From the NCBI GenBank assembly GCA_001768155.1, contig MENC01000285.1:5617-17413 (forward strand): a DNA stretch of 11,797 nt. Reading direction: 5' to 3'. A program made the translations under genes and the position numbers. The stretch is from Bacteroidetes bacterium GWA2_30_7. Lineage in GTDB: Bacteria; Bacteroidota; Bacteroidia; Bacteroidales; GWF2-33-38. Under the pieces are notes generated by a model, which saw only the letters and a program-made list of their open reading frames with translations, was not told the DNA's origin and did not search any database. Positions 5,308 through 11,538 of this stretch are shown here, piece after piece (position 1 is the first letter of the stretch; the number at the start of each line of letters is the position of its first letter).

Positions 5308-5703
5308 ATGATTCAAAAATTTAAATATTTAGTTTATTTTCTTCTGCTTCTTTATTCATTCAGTTGTTTAAGTCAAACAAAAAATGAAGTAATGCAGTTT
5401 TCTTCTTCTGAAAAAAGTCATCACAACCATTATAAAATTAAAAACAATAAAACACCTTCCGAGCTATCAATAATGGTCAGAGGGCTTTTCAGACTATATA
5501 AGTTTTTAATCTCTTCACAAGATTCTCAAACATGTGTTTTTGAACCATCTTGTTCGCAATATGCTATTGAGTCAGTTTCTGAATACGGTATATTTGCAGG
5601 GTCACTAAATGCTTTCGATAGACTAACCCGATGTAATAAAAATACTCCCGAAAAATATCCCAGAAAAAACAAAAATGGAAAATATATTGATAACGTTCTT
5701 TAA
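5308..5703 (+). CDS. YidD-like protein with signal peptide and divergent C-terminus
   Basis: This 131-residue protein begins with a hydrophobic signal-like segment (residues 5-20, KYLVYFLLLLYSFSC) followed by LSQ, a common cleavage context in Bacteroidetes. A polar linker follows to about residue 52. Residues 57-109 are a YidD domain: VRGLFRLYKFLISSQDSQTCVFEPSCSQYAIESV, then YGIFAGSLNAFDRLTRC. The three family cysteines are at 76, 82 and 109. YidD normally is a short membrane-associated protein encoded between rnpA and yidC that helps membrane protein insertion. This one differs in having an export signal, in lacking the usual CHPxxxGGxDPVP tail (it ends KYPRKNKNGKYIDNVL), and in sitting away from rnpA or yidC. 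It probably acts in the envelope with the two following genes, the first of which overlaps it by 29 bases. Confidence 0.85.
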   Translation: MIQKFKYLVYFLLLLYSFSCLSQTKNEVMQFSSSEKSHHNHYKIKNNKTPSELSIMVRGLFRLYKFLISSQDSQTCVFEPSCSQYAIESVSEYGIFAGSLNAFDRLTRCNKNTPEKYPRKNKNGKYIDNVL

Positions 5704-6499
5704 AATATTATTTCTAATTATAGTTCCATTAATTCTAAAATCACAGGATATTTTCAACCTCGAAAATTCTGAAAAATATGCAAATTGGCTTTTCGAAACC
5801 AAAGACTACAGGCTTGCTTCAGAAGAATATGAAAGAATTAATTTTATGCATCCGGAAGTTAAAATCAATCAAATAAGGCTTGTACAATCGTATCGTTTAA
5901 GCAAAAATTATATTTCGGGAATTAATAAAGCAAAAGAATATTATACAATTTCTAACGACATTGTTTTTCTCGAAGAAGAACTTAAAATGAATTTATTAGC
6001 TCGGCAATTCCATCTATCAGATAGCATTTTAGGGCTTCAGCCCTTTCCCAAAAACAAAAAAGATTTTTACAAATTTGCTTCATTGCTGTTAATTGATTCA
6101 AAGAAGCTTATTGTTGATAATTCTGTATTAGTCAGCAATTTAAATACTAAAGCCGAGACTGAATTACTTGAAACAGCAATTAAATATTCGCTCGAAAAAC
6201 GCAAAAGTCCTGCTTTAGCATCTGTTATGTCTGCTGTAATTCCCGGAAGCGGTAAAATATATGTAGGCGACTGGAAAAACGGATTAATGTCGTTTCTGTA
6301 TGTTGCAGCTACCTCTTTTAATGCATATCGCGGATTTCGTAAACATGGCGTAAACAGTGGATATGGTTGGGTTTACTCGGGATTAAGTTTCTGTTTTTAT
6401 GCAGGAAATATCTGGGGTTCTCACAAAGAAGCCGTTAATTTTAATAAAAGAAAAAAGAAAATACTTGAAGAAAAGGTGGATAAAATAATCAATAACTAA
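5675..6499 (+). CDS. Exported protein with a TPR-like N-terminal region and C-terminal PGSGxxYxGD membrane segment
   Basis: This 274-residue protein starts with a signal peptide or anchor (MENILITFFKILFLIIVPLILKSQ). Residues about 30-175 are helical and look like degenerate tetratricopeptide repeats (YANWLFETKDYRLASEEYERI is the best unit). The C-terminus has SAVIPGSGKIYVGDWKNGLMSFLYV at 186-210, then two hydrophobic stretches (about 204-218 and 232-248) and a basic end with NKRKKK. The next gene has the same architecture and the same PGSG-YxGDxxN block, so the two are paralogs. The start lies inside the yidD-like gene in another frame (29-base overlap), which suggests translational coupling. 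An AGGGCTTCAGCCCT hairpin, a repeat-like sequence, is embedded at 6031-6044. No named function is known to me. An envelope assembly or scaffolding role alongside the YidD-like protein is inference. Confidence 0.85.
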   Translation: MENILITFFKILFLIIVPLILKSQDIFNLENSEKYANWLFETKDYRLASEEYERINFMHPEVKINQIRLVQSYRLSKNYISGINKAKEYYTISNDIVFLEEELKMNLLARQFHLSDSILGLQPFPKNKKDFYKFASLLLIDSKKLIVDNSVLVSNLNTKAETELLETAIKYSLEKRKSPALASVMSAVIPGSGKIYVGDWKNGLMSFLYVAATSFNAYRGFRKHGVNSGYGWVYSGLSFCFYAGNIWGSHKEAVNFNKRKKKILEEKVDKIINN

Positions 6500-6515
6500 A
6501 AATCATTTTGTTAAT

Positions 6516-7436
6516 ATGTTCTTAGAAAGCATTGTAACATTGGTTGGGCAGATAAAACAGATTTGTACTGATTTTAAATCTGTGAATATTCGTAAAATCA
6601 GCGTCATCTGTGTTCTATTTCAAATTTATGCTTTTGCACAAATAAGTAATGTATCTGCCCAATCGTCAAACAATTACATCAATTATGCAGATTCCCTATC
6701 CGCATCAGGCAATTCTGAGGGTGCAATTAAAATTTATAAACGAATTTTTTTTTTCGATAAAGAAAATCGCGAAAATGAAATAAATCTAAAAATTGCAAAT
6801 TGCTATATTAAACTACAAAATTACGAATCTGCAATCTCTTTACTCGACAGCATTTTAATTAAGAGTTCCGATAAATCAATCGTAATTGATGCTTTAAAAA
6901 AGAAAACGTCTTGTCTGATTATGGCATCGTATATTCCACAGGCATTAATTATTCTTCTTTCATCCGACAGTGTGTATTTCGACTCTCACGAACTCTGTTT
7001 TTATAAAGCTTTGTGCTATTTTAAAAATGAAGATATAAAACTTGCCGAAAAATATTTTTTAAAATCTGCTGAAAATAAAGAAACTAAAATAATGCTTGAA
7101 AATATTTTTGAAAATAAATCAAACCTTTTCAGCCCATCGCCTGTTAAAGCAAAAATATTAAGTGCTTTAGTTCCAGGTTCAGGTCAAGCATATTGTGGCG
7201 ACATGAAAAATTCGCTGAATGCACTTTTTTTAAATGTAGCTTTGGGATATTTAACTTACAAAACAGCAGTTGCATACAGCATTTTCGACTCAGCAATCTC
7301 AGTATTTCCATGGTTTATGCGATATTACAAAGGAAATGTCAAAAAAGCAGGTGAAATAGCCGACAGAAAAAGAAATACAAAACGACACGAAATTCTTAAC
7401 GAAATAATTTATATAATTGCTTCCGAAAAAAATTGA
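6516..7436 (+). CDS. Exported TPR-like protein, paralog of the preceding gene, with C-terminal PGSGxxYxGD membrane segment
   Basis: This protein has 306 residues from ATG 6516. A GTG at 6582 would give 284 residues beginning directly with a signal peptide (NIRKISVICVLFQIYAFAQ). The extra 22 residues from the ATG put a non-hydrophobic stretch before that signal, so the GTG start is attractive. There is no other in-frame ATG until residue 136. Residues about 53-190 hold TPR-like units (YADSLSASGNSEGAIKIYKRIFF; NCYIKLQNYESAISLLDSIL; ALCYFKNEDIKLAEKYFLKSAE). Residues 213-250 contain ILSALVPGSGQAYCGDMKNSLNALFLNVALGYL, clearly related to the PGSG block of the upstream gene, and a second hydrophobic region near 256-268 follows. 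It lies 16 bases after the upstream gene and one base before the dprA ATG. Bases 6557-6610 resemble an intergenic CAGAT/ATCTG repeat that has become coding. Confidence 0.83.
   Translation: MFLESIVTLVGQIKQICTDFKSVNIRKISVICVLFQIYAFAQISNVSAQSSNNYINYADSLSASGNSEGAIKIYKRIFFFDKENRENEINLKIANCYIKLQNYESAISLLDSILIKSSDKSIVIDALKKKTSCLIMASYIPQALIILLSSDSVYFDSHELCFYKALCYFKNEDIKLAEKYFLKSAENKETKIMLENIFENKSNLFSPSPVKAKILSALVPGSGQAYCGDMKNSLNALFLNVALGYLTYKTAVAYSIFDSAISVFPWFMRYYKGNVKKAGEIADRKRNTKRHEILNEIIYIIASEKN
6557..6610. repeat. CAGAT/ATCTG-type repeat embedded in the start of a coding sequence
   Basis: Interlocking inverted arms are present: ACAGATTT at 6557-6564 with AAATCTGT at 6576-6583, and CTGATTTT at 6568-6575 with AAAATCAG at 6594-6601. 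An ATCTGTG follows at the end. This resembles a dispersed intergenic repeat rich in ATCTGTG seen in many bacterial genomes, recognised from memory. The alternative GTG start at 6582 lies in the 3' arm of the first stem. Confidence 0.5.
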
Positions 7437-7437
7437 A

Positions 7438-8547
7438 ATGAATGAGCTTTTAAAATATAAAATTGCAATTGATTTAATTCCAGGTGTCGGTAGTATAAAT
7501 GCAAAAAAATTAATTGCTTACGCAGGAAGTATTGATACAGTTTTTAGTCTTAAAAAAGCTCAGTTGCTTAAAATTCCCGGAATTGGCGAAAGTCTTGCAA
7601 ACACTATAATCAACAATAAACCAGTGATTAAGAGAGCTGAGGAAGAAATTCAATTTCTCGAAAAATTCAACATTCAACCTTACTTTTATCTCGATAAAGA
7701 TTATCCCGAAAGATTGAAAAACTGTATTGATTCTCCAATTATGCTTTACAGCCTTGGAAATATTGACTTTAACACTTCAAAATTTATTAGTATTGTAGGC
7801 ACCAGAAAAGCAACCGATTATGGAAAACAAATATGTAAAAACATAATATCGGAACTTGCAAAATCATTTCCAGATATAGTAATTGTTAGCGGTTTAGCTT
7901 ATGGAATTGATATAACAGCACATAAAGCAGCTCTCGAAAACAATTTAAAAACAATAGCAGTTCTTGGTCACGGACTCGATACAGTTTATCCGCAAAGTCA
8001 TAAAAAATATGCAATATCAATTACAAAACAAGGAGCTTTGCTTTCAGAATTTATGAGCAATTCTAAACTTGACCCATCAAACTTTGTAAGACGAAATCGA
8101 ATAGTTGCCGGTATTTCCGATGCTACATTAGTAATTGAATCAGACATTAAGGGCGGAGCATTAATTACTGCCGAAATTGCCGGTTCTTATGATAGAGATG
8201 TAATGGCAGTTCCCGGAAAAGTAGGCGAAACCTATTCTCGTGGCAGTAATTTTTTAATAAAAAGTCTGAGAGCTTTATTGGTTGAAAATGCTGATGATAT
8301 TGCGAATGTAATGAATTGGAAAAAATCTTCGCAAAGTAAATCGGAAGAGCAAAAACAACTATTTGTAAATTTAACACCCGAAGAACAACCAATTTTTGAC
8401 TTAATAAGAAATAACCCAAACACCAATATCGACGATTTAGCCTATACTTTACAATTACCAATTCACAAACTTTCTTCAATTCTTTTAAATATGGAATTTT
8501 CGGGTTATGTTAAGTGTTTGCCGGGTAAAGTTTATATTTTGAATTAA
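7438..8547 (+). CDS. dprA: DNA processing protein DprA (Smf)
   Basis: This 369-residue protein loads RecA onto incoming single-stranded DNA during natural transformation. Domains in order are an N-terminal helix-hairpin-helix region (IPGVGSINAKKLI at 14-26 and IPGIGESLANTI at 46-57), the DprA Rossmann fold, and a C-terminal winged helix. The Rossmann fold shows ISIVGTRKAT at 117-126, VSGLAYGIDITAHKAAL at 150-166, VLGHGLDTVYP at 175-185, FVRRNRIVAGIS at 216-227, GGALITA at 239-245, and the VPG...RGSNFLIK region at 258-275. The winged helix covers about 311-369 (LTPEEQPIFDLI to LPGKVYIL). Length is typical for Bacteroidetes. I chose ATG 7438, one base after the preceding stop. A TTG at 7417 would overlap that gene. 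It is probably co-transcribed with the exported-protein genes, although functional linkage is doubtful because dprA occurs in many contexts. Confidence 0.96.
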   Translation: MNELLKYKIAIDLIPGVGSINAKKLIAYAGSIDTVFSLKKAQLLKIPGIGESLANTIINNKPVIKRAEEEIQFLEKFNIQPYFYLDKDYPERLKNCIDSPIMLYSLGNIDFNTSKFISIVGTRKATDYGKQICKNIISELAKSFPDIVIVSGLAYGIDITAHKAALENNLKTIAVLGHGLDTVYPQSHKKYAISITKQGALLSEFMSNSKLDPSNFVRRNRIVAGISDATLVIESDIKGGALITAEIAGSYDRDVMAVPGKVGETYSRGSNFLIKSLRALLVENADDIANVMNWKKSSQSKSEEQKQLFVNLTPEEQPIFDLIRNNPNTNIDDLAYTLQLPIHKLSSILLNMEFSGYVKCLPGKVYILN

Positions 8548-8567
8548 TCATATTAATCTGGCATTGT

Positions 8568-8575
8568 TAATTTTG
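8568..8575 (+). promoter_or_regulatory. Bacteroidetes-type -7 promoter element upstream of pcm
   Basis: TAATTTTG matches TAnnTTTG and lies 49 bases before the pcm ATG at 8625, in the 77-base gap after dprA. The nearest upstream TTTG (8538-8541) is too far for a standard -33 element, so the call rests on the -7 box. Confidence 0.4.
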
Positions 8576-8624
8576 TATAGTTTTAAAAAAAGTAAATATT
8601 GCTATTTATAGTATTCTCATCTTA

Positions 8625-9281
8625 ATGAAAGATTTTTCAATGATTGACACCTACAAACATAAAGGACAACGATTAAAATTAGTTTCAGAGCTTCGTCAAA
8701 AAGGCATAGCAGATGAAACAGTTCTAACGGCTATTGAAAAAATTCCCCGACATCTTTTTATGGATTCGAGTTTAGAAATTCATGCTTATAAAGACCAGGC
8801 AATGCCTATTTCTTCTGGTCAAACAATTTCACAACCTTACACCGTAGCTTTTCAAACTCAGCTACTTAATGTTCAAAAAAACGATAAAATTCTTGAAGTA
8901 GGAACAGGTTCGGGTTATCAAACTGCTATTTTATGCGAACTTGGTGCAAAAGTTTATACTATTGAGCGACAGAAAGAACTTTTCGATAAAACTCAAATTT
9001 TATTAAAAAAAATGGGCTATATTATAAATGGCTTTTACGGAGATGGTTATTTAGGTTTACCTACATACGGACCATTCGATAAAATATTAATTACTGCAGG
9101 AGCACCATACATTCCCGAACAATTAATTTTGCAATTAAAAGTTAACGGATTGCTTGTTGCTCCAATCGGAAATACGAATGTTCAGATAATGACAGTATTA
9201 AAAAAAATAACTGAATCAAATACTGAAATTAAAGAACACGGAAGTTTTATTTTTGTACCAATGTTGAAAGGTAAAGCATAA
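8625..9281 (+). CDS. pcm: Protein-L-isoaspartate O-methyltransferase
   Basis: This 218-residue cytosolic SAM-dependent methyltransferase repairs isoaspartyl residues formed by ageing of proteins. Family motifs are complete: the N-terminal helix KGQRLKLVSELRQKGI (13-28), IPRHLFM (40-46), the substrate-site stretch SSGQTISQPYTVA (63-75), SAM motif I ILEVGTGSGYQTAIL (89-103), the acidic residue of VYTIER (110-115), YGDGYLGLP (138-146), FDKILITAGAP (151-161), and the terminal FVPMLKG (210-216). Length is normal. ATG 8625 and ATG 8640 are both possible. The family usually begins near the second (MIDTYKHKGQ), so the first five residues are uncertain. It has its own putative promoter and stands alone between dprA and a 180-base AT-rich gap. 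Confidence 0.96.
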   Translation: MKDFSMIDTYKHKGQRLKLVSELRQKGIADETVLTAIEKIPRHLFMDSSLEIHAYKDQAMPISSGQTISQPYTVAFQTQLLNVQKNDKILEVGTGSGYQTAILCELGAKVYTIERQKELFDKTQILLKKMGYIINGFYGDGYLGLPTYGPFDKILITAGAPYIPEQLILQLKVNGLLVAPIGNTNVQIMTVLKKITESNTEIKEHGSFIFVPMLKGKA

Positions 9282-9439
9282 AAATTTATAGCTAAATATC
9301 AGAGTTTGTTTTTTTTAAAGATATTTTCACAATTATTAATATTAAGTTTTCTGAAAAAAACGAAGCAATATTAAATGTTTTATTAATTTTGAAATTTTTA
9401 TAAAAAAGAGTTTAATGTATTTTGATATTCTGTAAATTA

Positions 9440-9447
9440 TATTTTTG
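9440..9447 (+). promoter_or_regulatory. Bacteroidetes-type -7 promoter element upstream of the reductase-like gene
   Basis: TATTTTTG matches TAnnTTTG and lies 14 bases before the ATG at 9462, implying a leader of roughly 8 bases. A TTTG at 9421-9424 is closer than ideal for -33. A second TAATTTTG at 9384-9391 could give a longer leader. The rest of the 180-base gap is low-complexity AT-rich sequence with no gene. Confidence 0.42.
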
Positions 9448-9461
9448 AACCGTGTAGTATC

Positions 9462-10625
9462 ATGAATGTTTTTTTAACCGGAGCAACAGGTTTTTTAGGT
9501 GGAGAGTTATTAGTTTCTTTAGCAAAAGAGAAAGATATTAAACAAATATATTGCCTTGTTAGAGCCAAAACTGAAGATGAAGGTCGTAAGAGAGTTGAAA
9601 AAATATTTAATCTTCACAAAGACCATTATTCTGTAGATAGAATTATTCCAGTAGTTGAAGATTTACTTGACGACAATTTAACTCAAAAACTAGCCGATAA
9701 TAAAAGAATCAGCGACACAAATGTAATTATACATTCTGCTGCAAACACATCTTTTTCAAGAATTTATGACACACTTATTGAAAAAACAAATATTCAAGGA
9801 TTAAAAAAAATTATAGACTGGAGTAAAACTCTTAAACATTTCGACAAATTCACTTACATAGGCACTGCAACTATTTGTGGAACAGGCTTTAAAGACAAAA
9901 TTGTTTACGAAACCGATTCTCCAGATATGAACTCTCAGCATTTTGTTAAATATACTTATTCAAAAATGATGGGCGAATTCATGTTGAGAGAAAATCTTCC
10001 TCAAGAAAAACTTTTAATACTACGACCTTCAATTATTATGGGCGACAGCCGTCCGTGGGTTCCTCGTTCTTATGTTATCCTTTGGACTCTGGCTTCACTG
10101 AATTTATTACGTTTAATACCTGTTGATAAAGATTCTAAGCTTGATATTATTCCTGTTGATTATGCTTCTGAAGCAATTACTAAACTTGTTATGGCTAAGA
10201 ATTTAAAATATAATACTTACCATGTATCATCAGGAACAGACTCATTTACTACTCCTTTAAGAACTACCACAGTAATTTCAAAATATTACAACGATAGACC
10301 AGATTTTAAATTCATCGACAGAAGTTTTGTTAAACAAATGAAATTCTGGGCAAGCGGAAGATTAGCCACTGATAACGAGCTGAATAATTACAAAAACTAT
10401 CTTGATTATTGGGAAAAAACAATGGGCGATAAATCTAAAATTAAAATACTTTTTGCCGGATTAGAACCATATTTTGAATTTATTGAATTAAGCCAAATAT
10501 TCGACAACTCTCGATTATTGAGCGATATCGACATAAAACAATCACCTCCTACACACGATTATGTTAAAATTTGCGCAAAGTATTTAGACAATATTGACAT
10601 TTTCGAGGGAGCTTTAGATCCTTGA
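9462..10625 (+). CDS. NAD(P)-binding extended SDR, fatty acyl reductase / thioester reductase-like
   Basis: This 387-residue protein has the extended short-chain dehydrogenase fold of the NAD_binding_4 (male sterility, FAR N-terminal) type. The nucleotide loop TGATGFLG is at residues 6-13, CLVRAK at 31-36 follows as in thioester reductases, VIIHSAANTSF is at 88-98, YIGTATICG at 132-140, and the catalytic Tyr164-x-x-x-Lys168 in KYTYSKMMGE. LRPSIIMGDSRPWVPRSY at 187-204 and IIPVDYASEAI at 229-239 also match the family. Relatives reduce acyl-CoA or acyl-ACP thioesters to aldehydes or alcohols, or act in lipid and secondary metabolism. The C-terminal 100 residues are less recognisable. No partner biosynthetic genes are adjacent, so the substrate is unknown. 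It has its own TAnnTTTG box and is followed by a repeat-rich gap, so it is probably a single-gene unit. Confidence 0.88.
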   Translation: MNVFLTGATGFLGGELLVSLAKEKDIKQIYCLVRAKTEDEGRKRVEKIFNLHKDHYSVDRIIPVVEDLLDDNLTQKLADNKRISDTNVIIHSAANTSFSRIYDTLIEKTNIQGLKKIIDWSKTLKHFDKFTYIGTATICGTGFKDKIVYETDSPDMNSQHFVKYTYSKMMGEFMLRENLPQEKLLILRPSIIMGDSRPWVPRSYVILWTLASLNLLRLIPVDKDSKLDIIPVDYASEAITKLVMAKNLKYNTYHVSSGTDSFTTPLRTTTVISKYYNDRPDFKFIDRSFVKQMKFWASGRLATDNELNNYKNYLDYWEKTMGDKSKIKILFAGLEPYFEFIELSQIFDNSRLLSDIDIKQSPPTHDYVKICAKYLDNIDIFEGALDP

Positions 10626-10640
10626 TGCGTTTTTAAGCTT

Positions 10641-10668
10641 AAAGGGAAAAGTTCAAAGGAAAAAGTTG
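10641..10668. repeat. Tandem pair of 14-base repeats
   Basis: AAAGGGAAAAGTTC (10641-10654) is followed at once by AAAGGAAAAAGTTG (10655-10668), matching at 12 of 14 positions. A third partial copy may begin with AAAG. Just upstream is a 12-base palindrome TTTAAGCTTAAA (10632-10643). The element lies in the 132-base gap before the metallo-hydrolase gene. Confidence 0.6.
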
Positions 10669-10686
10669 AAAGACGTTATGTAATAT

Positions 10687-10699
10687 ACTGATAATCAGT
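10687..10699. repeat. Short perfect palindrome, possible operator
   Basis: ACTGAT and ATCAGT flank a single central A, a 13-base perfect dyad 59 bases before the ATG at 10758. It could be a regulator binding site or part of the surrounding repeat sequence. Nothing in the window decides between these. Confidence 0.3.
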
Positions 10700-10757
10700 C
10701 TGCAAAACTAACTTCGAGCCAAAAACATCAAACTTCAAACAATAAATTTATAAAGAG

Positions 10758-11393
10758 ATGAATATTAAGTCTTTGGTTTTTAATCAATTTCAAGTTAATA
10801 CTTATATTGTGTACGACGAAACTGATGAGTGTATTATAATAGACCCTGCTTGTTATACAAAGCATGAGAAAGAAACCCTTTTACAATTTATTTCAGATAA
10901 TAATTTAAAACCTGTAAAAATTATTATAACACATTGCCATGTTGACCATATTTTAGGCAATAAATTTATTTCAGAAAAATTTAATATTCCCATTCAGGCA
11001 AATCAATCAGATATACCTTTGTTAAATGCTTCAGTTGAATATGGTTCAGTTTACGGCTTCGATGTAGAACAATCTCCATTGATTTCAAAAACAATCGACG
11101 ATAATGATATAATAAAATTTGGAAATAGCAGCTTAAAAGCATTTCATGTTCCCGGACACTCTCCCGGAAGTTTATGTTTTTATAATGAAAGTTCTAAAAT
11201 ATTGGTTTCCGGCGATGTTTTATTTGATGGAAGCATTGGTAGAACAGATTTACCCGGTGGAAATTATAATGAACTTATTTCGGGAATTAAAAATAAATTA
11301 CTGGTTTTGAGCGACGATGTAAAGGTTTATCCCGGACATGGTTCTTATACAAGTATAGGTAAAGAAAAAAAATTCAATCCCTTTTTGAAATAA
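10758..11393 (+). CDS. Metallo-beta-lactamase fold hydrolase, glyoxalase II-like
   Basis: This 211-residue cytosolic protein has all metal-binding residues of the glyoxalase II type: THCHVDH with His59, His61, Asp63 and His64, then His134 in PGHSPGSL, Asp153 in SGDVLF, and His194 in VYPGHG. The segment GSIGRTDLPGGNYNELISGI (158-177) is characteristic of the short YcbL-like hydroxyacylglutathione hydrolase relatives found in bacteria. Such proteins bind two metal ions and hydrolyse thioesters such as S-lactoylglutathione, but many family members have unknown substrates, so the reaction should be left open. The start MNIKSLVFNQFQVNTYIV is standard for the family. It is preceded by a repeat-rich gap and faces folB on the other strand. 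No clear Shine-Dalgarno or TAnnTTTG box was found before it. Confidence 0.94.
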   Translation: MNIKSLVFNQFQVNTYIVYDETDECIIIDPACYTKHEKETLLQFISDNNLKPVKIIITHCHVDHILGNKFISEKFNIPIQANQSDIPLLNASVEYGSVYGFDVEQSPLISKTIDDNDIIKFGNSSLKAFHVPGHSPGSLCFYNESSKILVSGDVLFDGSIGRTDLPGGNYNELISGIKNKLLVLSDDVKVYPGHGSYTSIGKEKKFNPFLK

Positions 11394-11407
11394 ACTAAAA
11401 ATGAACA

Positions 11408-11530
11408 TTGTTAAATTGTTATTATTATTCCTTTAGATGCGGTTAACAATTGTTTTTAAGCAATTTAACATTTCGGCTACGCTTATTTCGACTTCGTTCA
11501 ATACATCGCAATGCATCGCAATTTAACAAT
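11408..11530. repeat. Low-complexity mosaic repeat between convergent genes
   Basis: The gap between the hydrolase and folB stop codons holds an inverted pair, TGTTAAATTG at 11409-11418 and CAATTTAACA at 11461-11470. It also holds a direct repeat GCAATTTAACA at 11460-11470 and 11518-11528, and two copies of CATCGCAAT at 11504-11512 and 11514-11522. It looks like merged dispersed intergenic repeats. The inverted pair might also act in transcription ending for the convergent genes. No gene is seen here. Confidence 0.5.
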
Positions 11531-11538
11531 AAAACAAT

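Noticed and set aside
7417..7437. TTG start that would lengthen DprA by seven residues
   Set aside because: It overlaps the preceding gene, while ATG 7438 fits the usual DprA start and follows the stop by one base.
8165..8479. Minus-strand open frames of 104 and 64 codons
   Set aside because: Both are antisense to the conserved end of the Rossmann domain and the winged helix of dprA. They have no recognisable motif and are explained by the composition of dprA.
11400..11538. CRISPR array
   Set aside because: The repeated units are 9-11 bases long, irregularly spaced and in both orientations, with no spacer-like segments of constant length and no cas genes.
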